Origin: Candidatus Gastranaerophilales bacterium
GTDB taxonomy: Bacteria > Cyanobacteriota > Vampirovibrionia > Gastranaerophilales > Gastranaerophilaceae
NCBI GenBank assembly: GCA_944325705.1
Contig: CALVBB010000008.1
Span: 1 to 64,000 of the forward strand
DNA: 64,000 nt
Reading direction: 5' to 3'
Under the pieces are notes generated by a model, which ran no database searches, had not been told where the DNA came from, and saw nothing but the letters and a program-made list of their open reading frames with translations. This document shows positions 25,489 through 34,689 of the stretch, piece after piece; position 1 is the first letter of the stretch; the number at the start of each line of letters is the position of its first letter. A program made the translations under genes and the position numbers.

Positions 25489-26148
25489 TTATCCCATTGG
25501 CGGCGGCTGTATGTATAAAGGTTTAAGCTTGTGCCAGTCGCCGTCTATCGTCGTAAGTTTTTTTTCTCCAAGCTCCGCCAGAATTTCTCCGAGCGGGAAA
25601 CATGCTTCCTGATAAGAAATGCCGCCGAGAAGCGGTTTTAATTTGTTGTCGGTAATAACGTTGTATTTGCCGCTTTTTGCAAGCTTTTCAACTTCTTCAA
25701 GCGGAACCGCACCTTTTATTTCGCCGTCACAGTAGAGGTAGGCGGAATTCTTTCTTGCATCCAGTGCAACAAGAGGGTTTTCTCCAACCGCTTCCGCAAG
25801 AATTTCCAGCGAGGAAACTCCTGTAACTTTTTTATGAAGTTGCTGTGCCATAACCCTTGCAACCGTTGTGCAGGCACGGATTCCTGTGAAGCTCCCCGGG
25901 CCTGTGTTCGTTACTATTAAATCAATATCTTCCGGTCTGCAGTTGTTTGCGCTCAAAATTTCCTGCAGGGTTGAAATTAAAAATGCGGAATGGTATTTTT
26001 CGTCATGATTTTCAACTATTTTAGAGGAAAGAATTTTGTCATCCTCTTTTAATACTGCATACATTTTATCAAGGCACGTATCAAATGCTAATATTTTTTT
26101 ACCTTTGTCATTCCGGACTTGTTCCGGAATCTCTTTATTATTCTTCAC
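25489..26148 (-). CDS. tsaB: tRNA t6A biosynthesis protein TsaB
   Basis: TsaB is the scaffold of the TsaB-TsaD-TsaE complex making N6-threonylcarbamoyladenosine in ANN-decoding tRNAs. Visible features are ILAFDTCLDKMYAVL at the start of the ASKHA fold and the TNTGPGSFTGIR signature. The start is a GTG inside the end of tsaE with GAGGAA as its ribosome-binding site. Residues 5-14 (KEIPEQVRND) are encoded by a palindromic repeat (26110-26130) before the conserved domain begins. It is the last gene of yebC-GGDEF-tsaE-tsaB. Confidence 0.9.
   Translation of the reverse strand: MKNNKEIPEQVRNDKGKKILAFDTCLDKMYAVLKEDDKILSSKIVENHDEKYHSAFLISTLQEILSANNCRPEDIDLIVTNTGPGSFTGIRACTTVARVMAQQLHKKVTGVSSLEILAEAVGENPLVALDARKNSAYLYCDGEIKGAVPLEEVEKLAKSGKYNVITDNKLKPLLGGISYQEACFPLGEILAELGEKKLTTIDGDWHKLKPLYIQPPPMG
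26110..26130. repeat. palindromic repeat coding the TsaB N-terminus
   Basis: An imperfect palindrome (ATTCCGGA.. ..TCCGGAAT) is read in frame as IPEQVRND. Repeats with this translation are widespread as intergenic palindromes in bacteria; here it has become part of a start region. Confidence 0.7.
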
Positions 26149-26608
26149 TTTTTAATTCCTCTACAATTTTTATATTATCACAGCCAAAACCTTCAAACGA
26201 GTATTTTCTTTCTTCATTGTCACCGTATGTAACATTTATTTTGATATGGTTAAACGGGATTTCATCCTGAGAAAATTCAGCCCATTCAACAAAAGTTACC
26301 TGATGACCTTCCGAGTATTCTCTGAGTTCGTCGAGAATTGTTTTAACCCCTTCATTCTCAAGTCTGTAAAGGTCGAAATGATATACCGGTAAAATTCCGC
26401 TGTGGTATTCGTTTAAAATTACAAAACTAGGGCTTGTGACTTTTTCTTTTACATCTAGAGCGTCGGCAACGAGTTTTACAAAGGCTGTTTTTCCTGCGCC
26501 GATTTCTCCGTAAAGACTAATAAAGCAACCTTTTGTGATGAGTTTTGCAAACCTTTGCGCTAAATCTTTTGTATCATCTAATGTTTTACAAATTTTTTCG
26601 TATTTCAT
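26138..26608 (-). CDS. tsaE: tRNA t6A biosynthesis ATPase TsaE
   Basis: TsaE is the ATPase that resets the t6A synthase. Visible features are Walker A GEIGAGKTA, switch region TSPSFVILNEY and HFDLYRLE. The ATG at 26608 has AAAGGAAGT before it and gives 156 residues, the normal length; an upstream extension would run through the hairpin repeat at 26636-26720 and is not credible. Its end overlaps the tsaB start by 11 bp. Confidence 0.93.
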   Translation of the reverse strand: MKYEKICKTLDDTKDLAQRFAKLITKGCFISLYGEIGAGKTAFVKLVADALDVKEKVTSPSFVILNEYHSGILPVYHFDLYRLENEGVKTILDELREYSEGHQVTFVEWAEFSQDEIPFNHIKINVTYGDNEERKYSFEGFGCDNIKIVEELKSEE

Positions 26609-26635
26609 TTTACTTCCTTTTATTATTTTTATTAT

Positions 26636-26720
26636 AAAGGTGTAAATTTTTATGTTTTCGAGGCGATAGCGGGAGCAGGGCGGGAGCGTGTCCGAAAAAA
26701 TATAAAAATTTTGCACCTTT
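26636..26720. repeat. constant-loop hairpin element, copy 2
   Basis: Arms beginning AAAGGTG and ending CACCTTT, with AT-rich interior (about 24 bp, one bulge), enclose the core GATAGCGGGAGCAG...CGGGAGCGTG. It fills the gap between the GGDEF gene and tsaE. The core matches the other copies, but the arms do not match any of them. Confidence 0.8.
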
Positions 26721-26724
26721 TTAA

Positions 26725-27846
26725 TTAAGTATATTTATACATTTTAACCGTATTTCTGCCTGATTCTTTTGCTTCATAGAGGGCTTTGTCCGCATTTTTT
26801 AACAGGTTTCCGCCGTTTCCGTCAAATTTGTTTACCCCTAAACTTATTGTAACCCGAATATTTTTTACTTTTGAATTTTCATCGGCTTTCGTAAGGTCTA
26901 TAACTGCATTTTCAACGGATTTTCTCAGACGTTCCGCAACCATAGCCGCTTCATCTTCCTGAGTGAAAGGCAGGAGTATGGCAAATTCTTCCCCGCCGTA
27001 TCGTGCTGCAATATCGTATTCCCTCAGCTGCGAGCGCATAATCTTTGAAACGGTTTTTAATACTAAATCACCTGCCGCATGCCCGTAAGTGTCATTAACC
27101 TGTTTAAAGTAATCTATATCAACCATGATTGCACAGAGAGAGGTTTTCTGACGTTTTGCACTTGAAATTTCCTGTTTTAAACGTTCTTCGAGCTGTCTGC
27201 GATTATAAAATCCGGTAAGTGCGTCCAGCGTTGCATGTTTTAAAATTTCAGCGTAAACGTTTGCGCGGTTTATTGTAATTGATGCCTGCGCTGCTAATTG
27301 TTCAATGTAACCTGTTTCTTCATTACTAATCCCATCTTCCATACTCTTTGCAACAATGCAGCCAAGAATTCTGTTTTCATTCACAAGCGGGAAAATTCCG
27401 ATTTTTTTGTTCTCTGTAAAAATTGAATGTGGTTTTGAACTTAATTCGGCTAAAAGTGCGGTTATTCGGGTATCATTACAAGCAGACGGCCATTCAAGCT
27501 TCATTCTGCCATTTTCTTTGAGAAAGATATAGATAAGATGGTTTGAGATTATTTTATCTATGATTTCTCCTATAATCGGGATGATATAGCTAAGGTCGTA
27601 TTGTGTTTCAATGATTTTTGCAATATTTTTCATTGCATCATGAAACTCGACACTTTTCCTCATTTTTTCTTTGAGTGACAGATTCTGGAGTTTTAAGTTA
27701 ACCATTGCTTCTGCAAGTTCGCGAAACTCCCCGCTGCCGGCGCAATCTATATCTGCACACTGCTTAAGAAGCTTTTCTGCGCAGGCTGTATCCTCACACA
27801 GTTCAAGCGATTTTGCTAAAATTTTCAATTGTTCTAAAATTTGCAT
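26725..27846 (-). CDS. GAF-like/GGDEF diguanylate cyclase
   Basis: A 373-residue protein: an N-terminal helical region, a GAF-like sensor (about 80-195) and a C-terminal GGDEF domain with DALTGFYNRR, DIDYFKQVND and the active-site loop RYGGEEF. An RxxD inhibitory I-site (REYD) lies five residues before GGEEF, so it should be an active, product-inhibited c-di-GMP synthase. Its ATG overlaps the yebC stop (TGATG), indicating coupled translation. c-di-GMP often controls pili, so a link to the pilins is possible but not shown. Confidence 0.9.
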   Translation of the reverse strand: MQILEQLKILAKSLELCEDTACAEKLLKQCADIDCAGSGEFRELAEAMVNLKLQNLSLKEKMRKSVEFHDAMKNIAKIIETQYDLSYIIPIIGEIIDKIISNHLIYIFLKENGRMKLEWPSACNDTRITALLAELSSKPHSIFTENKKIGIFPLVNENRILGCIVAKSMEDGISNEETGYIEQLAAQASITINRANVYAEILKHATLDALTGFYNRRQLEERLKQEISSAKRQKTSLCAIMVDIDYFKQVNDTYGHAAGDLVLKTVSKIMRSQLREYDIAARYGGEEFAILLPFTQEDEAAMVAERLRKSVENAVIDLTKADENSKVKNIRVTISLGVNKFDGNGGNLLKNADKALYEAKESGRNTVKMYKYT

Positions 27847-28598
27847 CAGCCCTCAAGTTTTTGAAGAATTTCATCAGAGATGTCAAAGTTTGCATAAACA
27901 TTCTGGACATCATCGTGTTCTTCAAGTTTGTCAAGAAGTTTTAAAATCTGGTCTGCAGTTTTCTCATCAGTTACTTCCACTGTGTTTTGCGGAATTCTGG
28001 AGAGTTCTGCCGAAACACTTTTAAAACCTTCTTTTTCAAGTCCTTCTACAACATTCTGGAAGTTTTCAACAGTTGTAAGAACTTTGTATTCCCCGTCATC
28101 TTCTGTAACATCAAGTGCATCAAGGTTTATTGCGGCTTCAAAAAGTTTTTCAAAGTCGGTGTCATCTTCAGAAAAAATTATAACACCTCTCTGGTCGAAC
28201 ATCCAGCCTACACATCCTGTAGCGCCGAGGCTTCCGTTGTATTTTGTAAAGAAGCTTCTGATGTCACCTGCAGTTCTGTTTCGGTTGTCTGTCATAGCTT
28301 CCACAACAACGGCAACGCCGCCTGCTGCGTAGCCTTCGTATGTTAATTCTTCGTAATTATCCGCACTTCCTGCACCGGCGCCTTTTTCGATTGCGCGTTT
28401 GATGTTGTCATTCGGAAGCCCTGCGGCCTTTGCTTTTTCAATAGCTGTTCTTAAACGGAAGTTTCCGGCAGGATCCGGCCCGCCAAGTCTTGCTGCAACA
28501 ATTAATTCTCTTGAATACTTCTGAAACACAACGGCTCTTTGTGAATCCACTTTTGCTTTTTTGTGTTTAATGGTTGACCATTTTGAGTGTCCTGACAT
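27846..28598 (-). CDS. yebC: YebC/PmpR-family protein
   Basis: A 250-residue YebC/TACO1-family protein with the conserved start MSGHSKWSTIKHKKAK and the GGVAVVVEAMTDNRNRT segment. Family members are described as transcriptional regulators and, more recently, as factors that help translation of difficult sequences such as polyproline. It is first in the yebC-GGDEF-tsaE-tsaB run. Confidence 0.94.
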   Translation of the reverse strand: MSGHSKWSTIKHKKAKVDSQRAVVFQKYSRELIVAARLGGPDPAGNFRLRTAIEKAKAAGLPNDNIKRAIEKGAGAGSADNYEELTYEGYAAGGVAVVVEAMTDNRNRTAGDIRSFFTKYNGSLGATGCVGWMFDQRGVIIFSEDDTDFEKLFEAAINLDALDVTEDDGEYKVLTTVENFQNVVEGLEKEGFKSVSAELSRIPQNTVEVTDEKTADQILKLLDKLEEHDDVQNVYANFDISDEILQKLEG

Positions 28599-28673
28599 AT
28601 TTTTATCCTCTTGTTAACTATATCCCTATAACAAAACATTAACAAAAACATGCAGGAGTGTAAAGTAAAACCG

Positions 28674-29426
28674 TTACTTAGCAGATTTTAAAAAGTCATT
28701 CCAGTAATCGCCTTCGCCTTCGGGGTTTTTGTCCGCCAGTGCATAAGCGGCACAGGAGTATTGCTCAAGAATACTTGTAGTAGATTTGCACCAGTTTTCA
28801 GCCGGTACAAAAGCGGAATTGCCACCTCCTGTGCTTAATTCCGGATTGTTTTTGTGCTCCTGTCCCATAGGAATAACAAAGCCGTCAGTGGTAAATACAA
28901 ACAAAAATATATCCATTCCGTATCTGTTGGGCCTTTTTTCACCATTGATGTCAACACAAATGGTCGGACCGTTTTTACCTGTAGCAGGGGGATCATTAAA
29001 TGAGTATACTCTTCCCGATACATCTGAGCGGAACCCTGCAACATCACAATGAGGTTTAGCTTTTGAGCTTCCTTTTAGTGGAAAATTATCGTATGGGACA
29101 GTATCTATATAAGAACCTGTTTCTTCATCTATATCATCATATCTCCAGTCGTCATAAGACTTTATGCCTTTCATATATTTCGGCAGCCGGGATAAAAATT
29201 TATTCATATTGCCGCCGGATACATATTCAGAAACTGAAATACCGTTGTCGTTGTAGAACAGTCTTGCGATCTGATTAAGTTCCGAGTAAGTCTTTTTAAA
29301 TTGAGTTTGCAGTTCTTTGTTCTGCTTGTCATTAACAAGAGCCGGCAGTGTCATTGCTGCAACAACCCCTATAATTCCGAGAGTAATTAAAACTTCCGCA
29401 AGTGTAAATGCGCTAATTCTTTTCAT
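28674..29426 (-). CDS. type IV prepilin-like protein (pilin 4)
   Basis: A 250-residue prepilin with a normal short leader (MKRIS before AFTLAEVLITLGIIG). The body contains NDKQNKELQTQFKKTYSELN and the tail DKNPEGEGDYWNDFLKSAK, shared with pilins 6 and 7. A conserved region (CVDINGEKRPNRYGMDIF) resembles the calcium- or disulfide-bearing domain of many pseudopilin-like proteins. It is divergent from a small HTH gene 84-108 bp away. Confidence 0.92.
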   Translation of the reverse strand: MKRISAFTLAEVLITLGIIGVVAAMTLPALVNDKQNKELQTQFKKTYSELNQIARLFYNDNGISVSEYVSGGNMNKFLSRLPKYMKGIKSYDDWRYDDIDEETGSYIDTVPYDNFPLKGSSKAKPHCDVAGFRSDVSGRVYSFNDPPATGKNGPTICVDINGEKRPNRYGMDIFLFVFTTDGFVIPMGQEHKNNPELSTGGGNSAFVPAENWCKSTTSILEQYSCAAYALADKNPEGEGDYWNDFLKSAK

Positions 29427-29473
29427 AAGTGAACTTCCTCTTTAATTTTAATTGCTAATAAGTAATTTAAATT

Positions 29474-29487
29474 GATTATATATAATC
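29474..29487. promoter_or_regulatory. palindrome between pilin 4 and its HTH gene
   Basis: The perfect 14-bp palindrome GATTATATATAATC lies about 50 bp from the pilin ATG in the divergent gap. It may be an operator, though AT-rich palindromes also occur by chance and it overlaps -10-like sequence. Confidence 0.5.
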
Positions 29488-29534
29488 TATTATGACGTTT
29501 TTGTATCAAGATGTCAACCCTATATAATAAATTT

Positions 29535-29759
29535 ATGATTATCAATGACTTGGACGATTTTCAGCTGGTAAAATATCTTCTGAATCAGGAGTATATGCTG
29601 CAGAAAGATTTGAATGAAAAGCTTAACGAGAGATTGGGTAAACAGACAAAGGCTTCCAATTTTTCGTGCAAGCTTAAGCGTCAGCATCTTACATTTAAAG
29701 AGTTAAAATTAATCTGTGAAATTCTTGGTTATGACCTGGTTGTGCAGAAAAAGAAATAG
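29535..29759 (+). CDS. small HTH protein paired with pilin 4
   Basis: A 74-residue DNA-binding-type protein: VKYLLNQEYMLQKDLNEKLNE, then the recognition-helix region ASNFSCKLKRQHLTFKE and the ending ICEILGYDLVVQKKK. The same layout (leading helices, KL/KIE segment, EILGY-K/D-L) is seen at 48.5 and 52.6 kb. The ATG at 29511 would add eight residues; neither start has a strong ribosome-binding site. It is divergent from pilin 4. Confidence 0.75.
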   Translation: MIINDLDDFQLVKYLLNQEYMLQKDLNEKLNERLGKQTKASNFSCKLKRQHLTFKELKLICEILGYDLVVQKKK

Positions 29760-29772
29760 TTAAAACTGCCTC

Positions 29773-30036
29773 TTATTCATCCTTGAGCGTAATTTTTGAT
29801 GGCATTTCGTTTTCGATATTTTTAATAAAATCTGAAAAACTGAGTCCGAACCCCTCTGCAATCCTTTTTAATGTGGTTAATTGAGCCTCTCTTTGTCCGT
29901 TTTCTATACGGCTTAGGGTTGCGCAGGGAATGTCGTATTCATATGCAAACATTCTCAGGCTTTTCCCTGTTGTTTTAAGCCTTAGGTTTCTGAGAGCCTG
30001 TCCGAATTGTTTTCTGTATTCCTGTGCTTTGTTCAT
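29773..30036 (-). CDS. XRE-family HTH regulator paired with pilin 5
   Basis: An 87-residue Cro/CI-type regulator with GQALRNLRLKTTGKS, recognition region DIPCATLSRIENGQREAQL and LKRIAEGFGLSFSDF. It is a close paralogue of the regulator at 22.6 kb. It is divergent from pilin 5, with the TGTTTCCA palindrome in the gap. The ATG at 30036 gives a normal XRE N-terminus; a TTG further upstream is possible. Confidence 0.83.
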   Translation of the reverse strand: MNKAQEYRKQFGQALRNLRLKTTGKSLRMFAYEYDIPCATLSRIENGQREAQLTTLKRIAEGFGLSFSDFIKNIENEMPSKITLKDE

Positions 30037-30102
30037 TAACTTGTGCCTGATTAGTTTAACCTCTTGCAATAGTTAAAATATAATGTTATACTTATTAATA
30101 CA

Positions 30103-30120
30103 TGTTTCCAAATGGAAACA
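30103..30120. promoter_or_regulatory. operator-like palindrome upstream of pilin 5
   Basis: TGTTTCCA AA TGGAAACA is a perfect inverted repeat placed between a TATAAT box (30079-30084) and the pilin ribosome-binding site AAAGGAGG (from about 30122). Binding there would block pilin transcription. Confidence 0.7.
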
Positions 30121-30135
30121 TTAAAGGAGGATAAA

Positions 30136-30836
30136 ATGAGAAATAAAGCGTTTACATTGGCAGAAGTGTTGATTACACTGGGGATAATAGGCATAGTCGC
30201 AGCAATGACGCTGCCGGTATTAACAGCAAAGTATGAGAAGGCTGAAACGGTAACCCGTTTGAAAAGAGCATATTCTCTTTTAAATCAGGGGCTTCAAAGA
30301 GCAGTGGTTGATTTCGGGGATGTTAATGACTGGCCGGATAATATTCCTTCAGAAGAGCTGATTACTATATATTTAGCTCCATCGTTTAAGGTTTTAAAAA
30401 TATATCCGAGTGCTGACAACTGGAGTAAGGCTATGTGTTATGACGGCAAAAGTGTAATCACTTCATCAGGAGTTGAAACCCAGTATGTCTGGTTTGATGG
30501 TGTACACCTTTCTATGCAAATAATACAGCGTCTATGAAATTACCTGACGGAATGTGTATTGGAATAAATAATTTCAGTAAGGAAGCTGGAGATTCTAGAA
30601 TAAATATGGTTATGGTAGATGTGAACGGGAATGCCAAAGGGCCGAATAAAGCGGGATATGATTTATTTTTCTTTATAATTAAAGGAAATGTTGTTAAACC
30701 TTATGGTTGGGATAGAACCGATGAGGATATTGTCAGTCCGTCTAAGCAAAATGCCTGTAATTTAAAAGCCACATTGGGTGGGTCTTTCTGTGCTGCAAGA
30801 ATTATGAGGGAAGGCTGGAAAATTAATTACCGTTAA
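30136..30836 (+). pseudogene. frameshifted type IV prepilin-like gene (pilin 5)
   Basis: A normal prepilin start (MRNKAFTLAEVLITLGIIG after AAAGGAGG) is open to a stop at 30537. The rest of the pilin continues in another frame to 30836, where DVNGNAKGPNKAGYDLFFF and the tail MREGWKINYR match pilin architecture. The break is near 30499-30510, at a GGTGTACA where one GT extra, or one base missing, explains the shift. It could be a decayed gene, a switchable one or a sequencing error. It is divergent from an XRE gene. Confidence 0.85.
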
Positions 30837-30905
30837 ATAATTAAATAAACATTAATTTAATATGACTTCATTAAAAAAAACGTTAAAATAAAAATAGCGA
30901 TTAGA

Positions 30906-30944
30906 GGTGGCGGGGCTGCAGATAATATGAAGCCTCAGGACACC
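30906..30944 (+). promoter_or_regulatory. leader hairpin of clpB
   Basis: GGTG..GGGGCT pairs with AGCCTC..CACC in the clpB 5' leader, ending 9 bp before the ribosome-binding site GGAG. A role in heat control is a guess. Confidence 0.35.
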
Positions 30945-30966
30945 GGATTTAATGGAGTTGATTTAT

Positions 30967-33567
30967 ATGGTTGATTTTAACAAATTTACAAATTATTCTC
31001 AGGAAATTCTCTCGGCATCGGGAGCTTTGATGAATGAGTATAGAAATTCCGAACTTCAGCCAGAGCATATTATGCTGGCTATGATTAAGGATAGCGGGAT
31101 TATAAAAGATTATCTTACAGAACTTAAACTTTTGAACCAGAATTTTATAAACAAAGTCGTTGCAAGAGTTAAGTCTTTTCCGACAATTTCGGGCCCTCCG
31201 AATGCCGGTCAGCTTTTTCTGGCAAATGATACCTACAGGCTTCTTGATATTGCAAAAGAGCAGTCTGAAGAATTGAAAGATGAGTTTATTAGTATTGAAA
31301 CAATTCTTCTTGCCATGACAAAGCTTGATAACAGCAATATTCAGTCATTGTTGAAAGAAGCCGGTGTAAGTCAGAATTCGGTTTTGAATGTTATGAAAAA
31401 AATAAGGGGAAATAAAAAAGTGGATAATAAAAATGCAGAAGAAAATATGAAAGCGCTTGAGAAGTTTTCGACAGATTTAACAGAAAGAGCGCGGAAAGGT
31501 AAATTAGACCCTGTAATTGGTCGAGATGAAGAAGTCCGCAGGATTATTCAGGTTTTGAACAGACGTACAAAAAATAACCCTGTACTGATAGGCGAACCCG
31601 GTGTCGGTAAAACTGCTATAGTTGAAGGGCTTGCCCAGAGAATTGTAAGGGGAGATGTTCCGGAAAGCCTGAAAGATGTTAAACTTGTTTCACTGGATAT
31701 GGGTGCGCTTGTTGCGGGCGCAAAATTCAGAGGCGAATTTGAGGAACGTCTGAAAGCTGTTTTAAAGGAAGTTGAAGATTCTGACGGTTCCATTGTTATG
31801 TTTATTGATGAACTTCATACTGTTGTAGGCGCTGGCGCCACCGAGGGTTCTATGGATGCCGGAAACCTCTTAAAACCTATGCTTGCAAGAGGCGTTTTAA
31901 GAACAATCGGTGCGACAACTATTAATGAGTACAGAAAATATATAGAAAAAGACCCTGCTCTTGAAAGACGTTTTCAGCCTGTGCTTGTGGGCGAACCTTC
32001 AGTTGAGGACACTATTTCAATCCTGAGAGGTTTGAAAGAAAAATACGAAGTTCACCATGGTATCAGAATCCTTGACAGTGCTCTGATTGCTGCGGCAAAG
32101 CTTTCTGACAGATATATCACAGACAGATTCCTGCCGGATAAAGCAATTGACTTAATAGATGAAGCTGCATCTTCACTGCGTATTGAAATAGATTCAATGC
32201 CGGAAGAAATCGATACTCTGATGCGTCAGAAAATTCAGCTTGAAATTGAGCGTGAGGCTCTGAAAAAAGAGGACAGCGATGAAGCAAGAGCCAAAATTGA
32301 AGATTTGACAAAGCAGATTAATGAACTGGAGGAAAAAGTTGCAAAACTCAAAGTTCAATGGGAAGCAGAAAAGGCTTCAATTGTTGGTGAGGCAGGTATT
32401 AAAGAAGAAATTGAACAGGTTAAAGCTAAAATTGAAGAAGCAGAACGTAATACGGATTTGCAGACAGCAGCTGAACTTAAGTACGGCAAACTTCTTGAAC
32501 TTGAAAAACAGTTAAAAGCAGTGCAAAACAAGGAAAAAAGCTCTAATAAACTTTTGAAAGAAGAAATTGACGAAGATGACATTGCAGAAGTTGTCAGCAA
32601 GTGGACAGGCATTCCTGTTAATAAACTTGTAGAAAGCGAAACTCAGAAGCTTGTTCACATGGAAGATATACTTCACAAACGTTTGGTAGGACAGGATGAA
32701 GCCGTTGAAATGGTTTCCGATGCAATAAGACGTGCGCGTGCAGGACTGAAAGATCCGAAACGTCCTATCGGCACCTTCTTATTTCTTGGACCTACAGGCG
32801 TAGGTAAAACTGAACTTGCCAAATCGTTGGCTGAATTTATGTTCAATGACGAGGATGCACTTATAAGAATTGATATGTCTGAGTATATGGAAAAACATAA
32901 CGTATCAAGACTTGTCGGTGCGCCTCCGGGATATGTCGGATATGATGAGGGCGGTCAGCTTACCGAAGCAGTACGTCGTAAACCTTATTCTGTTGTTCTT
33001 TTTGATGAGATAGAAAAGGCGCATCCGGATGTATTCAACATAATGCTTCAAATCTTTGATGACGGGCGTTTGACAGATTCAAAAGGCAGAACCGTTGATT
33101 TCAAGAATACTTTGATAATCATGACTTCAAATATCGGCTCTGATATAATCCTTGAGGATTCTCTCAAAGGTATCGGCTCGGAGCAAAATTTTGAGGCTAC
33201 GAAAGACAAGGTAATGGAAGTCTTGAGAAGCCGTTTCAAACCTGAATTCTTAAACAGAATTGATGAAACAATATTCTTTAGAGCGCTTACTCTGCAGCAA
33301 TTGTCGCATATTGTGGATTTGCAGATGGAATACTTACGCAGACTTCTTAAGGATCAGGAAATCGAACTTGAAATTACTGATGAAGCAAAAGATCTTCTGG
33401 CAACACGCGGTTTCAATCCTGTATACGGCGCAAGACCGCTTAAGCGTGTAATCCGCCAGATGGTCGAAAACCCGCTTTCTAAAGAAATTCTCTCGCAGAA
33501 ATTCTTAAGAGGCGACAGGTTGATAATAGATGTTGAAAATGACGAAATTGTTTTTAAGAAAGCATAA
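30967..33567 (+). CDS. clpB: ATP-dependent chaperone ClpB
   Basis: ClpB is a hexameric AAA+ disaggregase working with DnaK. At 866 residues it has an N-domain, a first AAA module (Walker [10 protein letters not shown], about 211), the coiled-coil M-domain (about 400-530, rich in Glu/Lys/Ala) and a second AAA module (Walker [10 protein letters not shown], about 609). There is no ClpP-binding IGL/F loop, as expected for ClpB rather than ClpA or ClpC. GGAG lies 10 bp before the chosen ATG; an ATG at 30952 overlaps that site. Confidence 0.95.
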   Translation: MVDFNKFTNYSQEILSASGALMNEYRNSELQPEHIMLAMIKDSGIIKDYLTELKLLNQNFINKVVARVKSFPTISGPPNAGQLFLANDTYRLLDIAKEQSEELKDEFISIETILLAMTKLDNSNIQSLLKEAGVSQNSVLNVMKKIRGNKKVDNKNAEENMKALEKFSTDLTERARKGKLDPVIGRDEEVRRIIQVLNRRTKNNPVLIGEPGVGKTAIVEGLAQRIVRGDVPESLKDVKLVSLDMGALVAGAKFRGEFEERLKAVLKEVEDSDGSIVMFIDELHTVVGAGATEGSMDAGNLLKPMLARGVLRTIGATTINEYRKYIEKDPALERRFQPVLVGEPSVEDTISILRGLKEKYEVHHGIRILDSALIAAAKLSDRYITDRFLPDKAIDLIDEAASSLRIEIDSMPEEIDTLMRQKIQLEIEREALKKEDSDEARAKIEDLTKQINELEEKVAKLKVQWEAEKASIVGEAGIKEEIEQVKAKIEEAERNTDLQTAAELKYGKLLELEKQLKAVQNKEKSSNKLLKEEIDEDDIAEVVSKWTGIPVNKLVESETQKLVHMEDILHKRLVGQDEAVEMVSDAIRRARAGLKDPKRPIGTFLFLGPTGVGKTELAKSLAEFMFNDEDALIRIDMSEYMEKHNVSRLVGAPPGYVGYDEGGQLTEAVRRKPYSVVLFDEIEKAHPDVFNIMLQIFDDGRLTDSKGRTVDFKNTLIIMTSNIGSDIILEDSLKGIGSEQNFEATKDKVMEVLRSRFKPEFLNRIDETIFFRALTLQQLSHIVDLQMEYLRRLLKDQEIELEITDEAKDLLATRGFNPVYGARPLKRVIRQMVENPLSKEILSQKFLRGDRLIIDVENDEIVFKKA

Positions 33568-33570
33568 ATT

Positions 33571-33600
33571 AAAAAGCCCTCTTAATTGAGGGCTTTTTTT
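33571..33600. terminator. bidirectional terminator between clpB and pilin 6
   Basis: The stem AAAAAGCCCTC / GAGGGCTTTTT with an A run on one side and T run on the other serves both converging genes. An almost identical stem follows glmS. Confidence 0.92.
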
Positions 33601-33603
33601 TAT

Positions 33604-34527
33604 TTACTTAGCAGATTTTAAGAAAACGTTCCAGTAATCGCCTTCGCCTTCGGGGTTTTTGTCAGCAAGGGCATAAGCCGCGCATCCAAATTGTCTGTAT
33701 TCAGATGTATTCACCCTGCATTCTTTTGAAAAGAAATTGGCCGATGCTGTTCCAACTTCTCCAGACACATTATTTTTATTATCCTGCCCCATAGGAATAA
33801 CAAAACCGTCAGTGGTAAATACAAATAAAAATATATCCATCCCGTATCTGTTAGGATTTTTTTCACCGTTAATATCAACACATACTACAGGCCCGTTTTG
33901 ACCGGCGTTAGGAGGATCGTTAAAAGCGTAAAGTCTGCCTGAAATATCCGAGCGGAACCCTGACACATCGCAAATCATTTTAACATCTTTGCTTCCTGTA
34001 ACTGCGTGTATCGGATACGGCATTGTGTTAATCTGTGTGTTATCTTCATCATAGTCATTGTGTGTCCAGTCGCTGATTACAGAAACTCCTTTCATGTATT
34101 TAGGAAATTCGTTTAAAAATTTGTTAAGATTATTCTGTCCGTTGCTGTAAACGGTATATTCAGACACAGAAATACCGTTGTCGTTGTAGAACAGTCTTGC
34201 AACCTGATTAAGTTCAGAATAAGTTTTTTTAAATTGAGTTTGTAGTTCTTTATTCTGCTTGTCATTTACAAGAGTTGGCAGCGTCATAGCAGCGACCACC
34301 CCGATAATTCCGAGGGTGATTAAAACTTCTGCAAGTGTAAATGCGGATTTTCTGGAAGTAAAGTGTGAATAGTGAGGGGTGAAGGGGTCAACAAAGACCT
34401 CTCTCACTATGAGAGGGCAGAATTTGTTAATGAGCGATAGCGAAATTACAAATTCTGGAGAGGGTATAGCGCCCGCAATGGAAAAAGATTTAAGAAAATC
34501 CCCGCGCTTAAGTAATTGCCAGAACAC
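33604..34527 (-). CDS. type IV prepilin-like protein, phase-variable locus (pilin 6)
   Basis: The prepilin motif AFTLAEVLITLGIIG is preceded by a long leader containing two repeats (TTCAC/CTCAC unit and an EFVISLSLINKFCPL segment also before pilin 8). The tail DKNPEGEGDYWNVFLKSAK and body are closest to pilins 4 and 7. The GTG at 34527 is simply the first in this frame. The plausible start is the ATG at 34597 with AAAAGGAGG before it, separated by a G12 tract that puts it out of frame; one G fewer joins the two. There is no HTH partner. Confidence 0.85.
   Translation of the reverse strand: MFWQLLKRGDFLKSFSIAGAIPSPEFVISLSLINKFCPLIVREVFVDPFTPHYSHFTSRKSAFTLAEVLITLGIIGVVAAMTLPTLVNDKQNKELQTQFKKTYSELNQVARLFYNDNGISVSEYTVYSNGQNNLNKFLNEFPKYMKGVSVISDWTHNDYDEDNTQINTMPYPIHAVTGSKDVKMICDVSGFRSDISGRLYAFNDPPNAGQNGPVVCVDINGEKNPNRYGMDIFLFVFTTDGFVIPMGQDNKNNVSGEVGTASANFFSKECRVNTSEYRQFGCAAYALADKNPEGEGDYWNVFLKSAK
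34358..34384. repeat. TTCAC/CTCAC short repeat, copy 3
   Basis: The repeat unit in minus orientation, translated as FTPHYSHFT in the leader of pilin 6. A second repeat (34391-34469) reading EFV.SLSLINKFCPL follows on its upstream side and recurs at 45284-45341. Confidence 0.75.
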
Positions 34528-34597
34528 CTTGTTCTGAGCGGAAGTTAATCTACCCCCCCCCCCCTCTGAGTTTTGAAGCTATAGTTGTGTTTTGCAT
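34528..34597 (-). promoter_or_regulatory. start region and G12 phase-variation tract of pilin 6
   Basis: ATG at 34597 has an excellent AAAAGGAGG ribosome-binding site. Eleven codons later come twelve G (34564 down to 34553) and, in the given length, an immediate TAG. With eleven G the frame runs through to the pilin without a stop. With thirteen it closes after two further codons. Read directly from the sequence; switching in the cell is inferred. Confidence 0.75.
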
Positions 34598-34689
34598 AAA
34601 TTTATCCTCCTTTTTTACTTATTATATCATATATTTATTAACATTACAATTATTTTATGCTAATTTGTAAATATATAAGGGATATTTGA

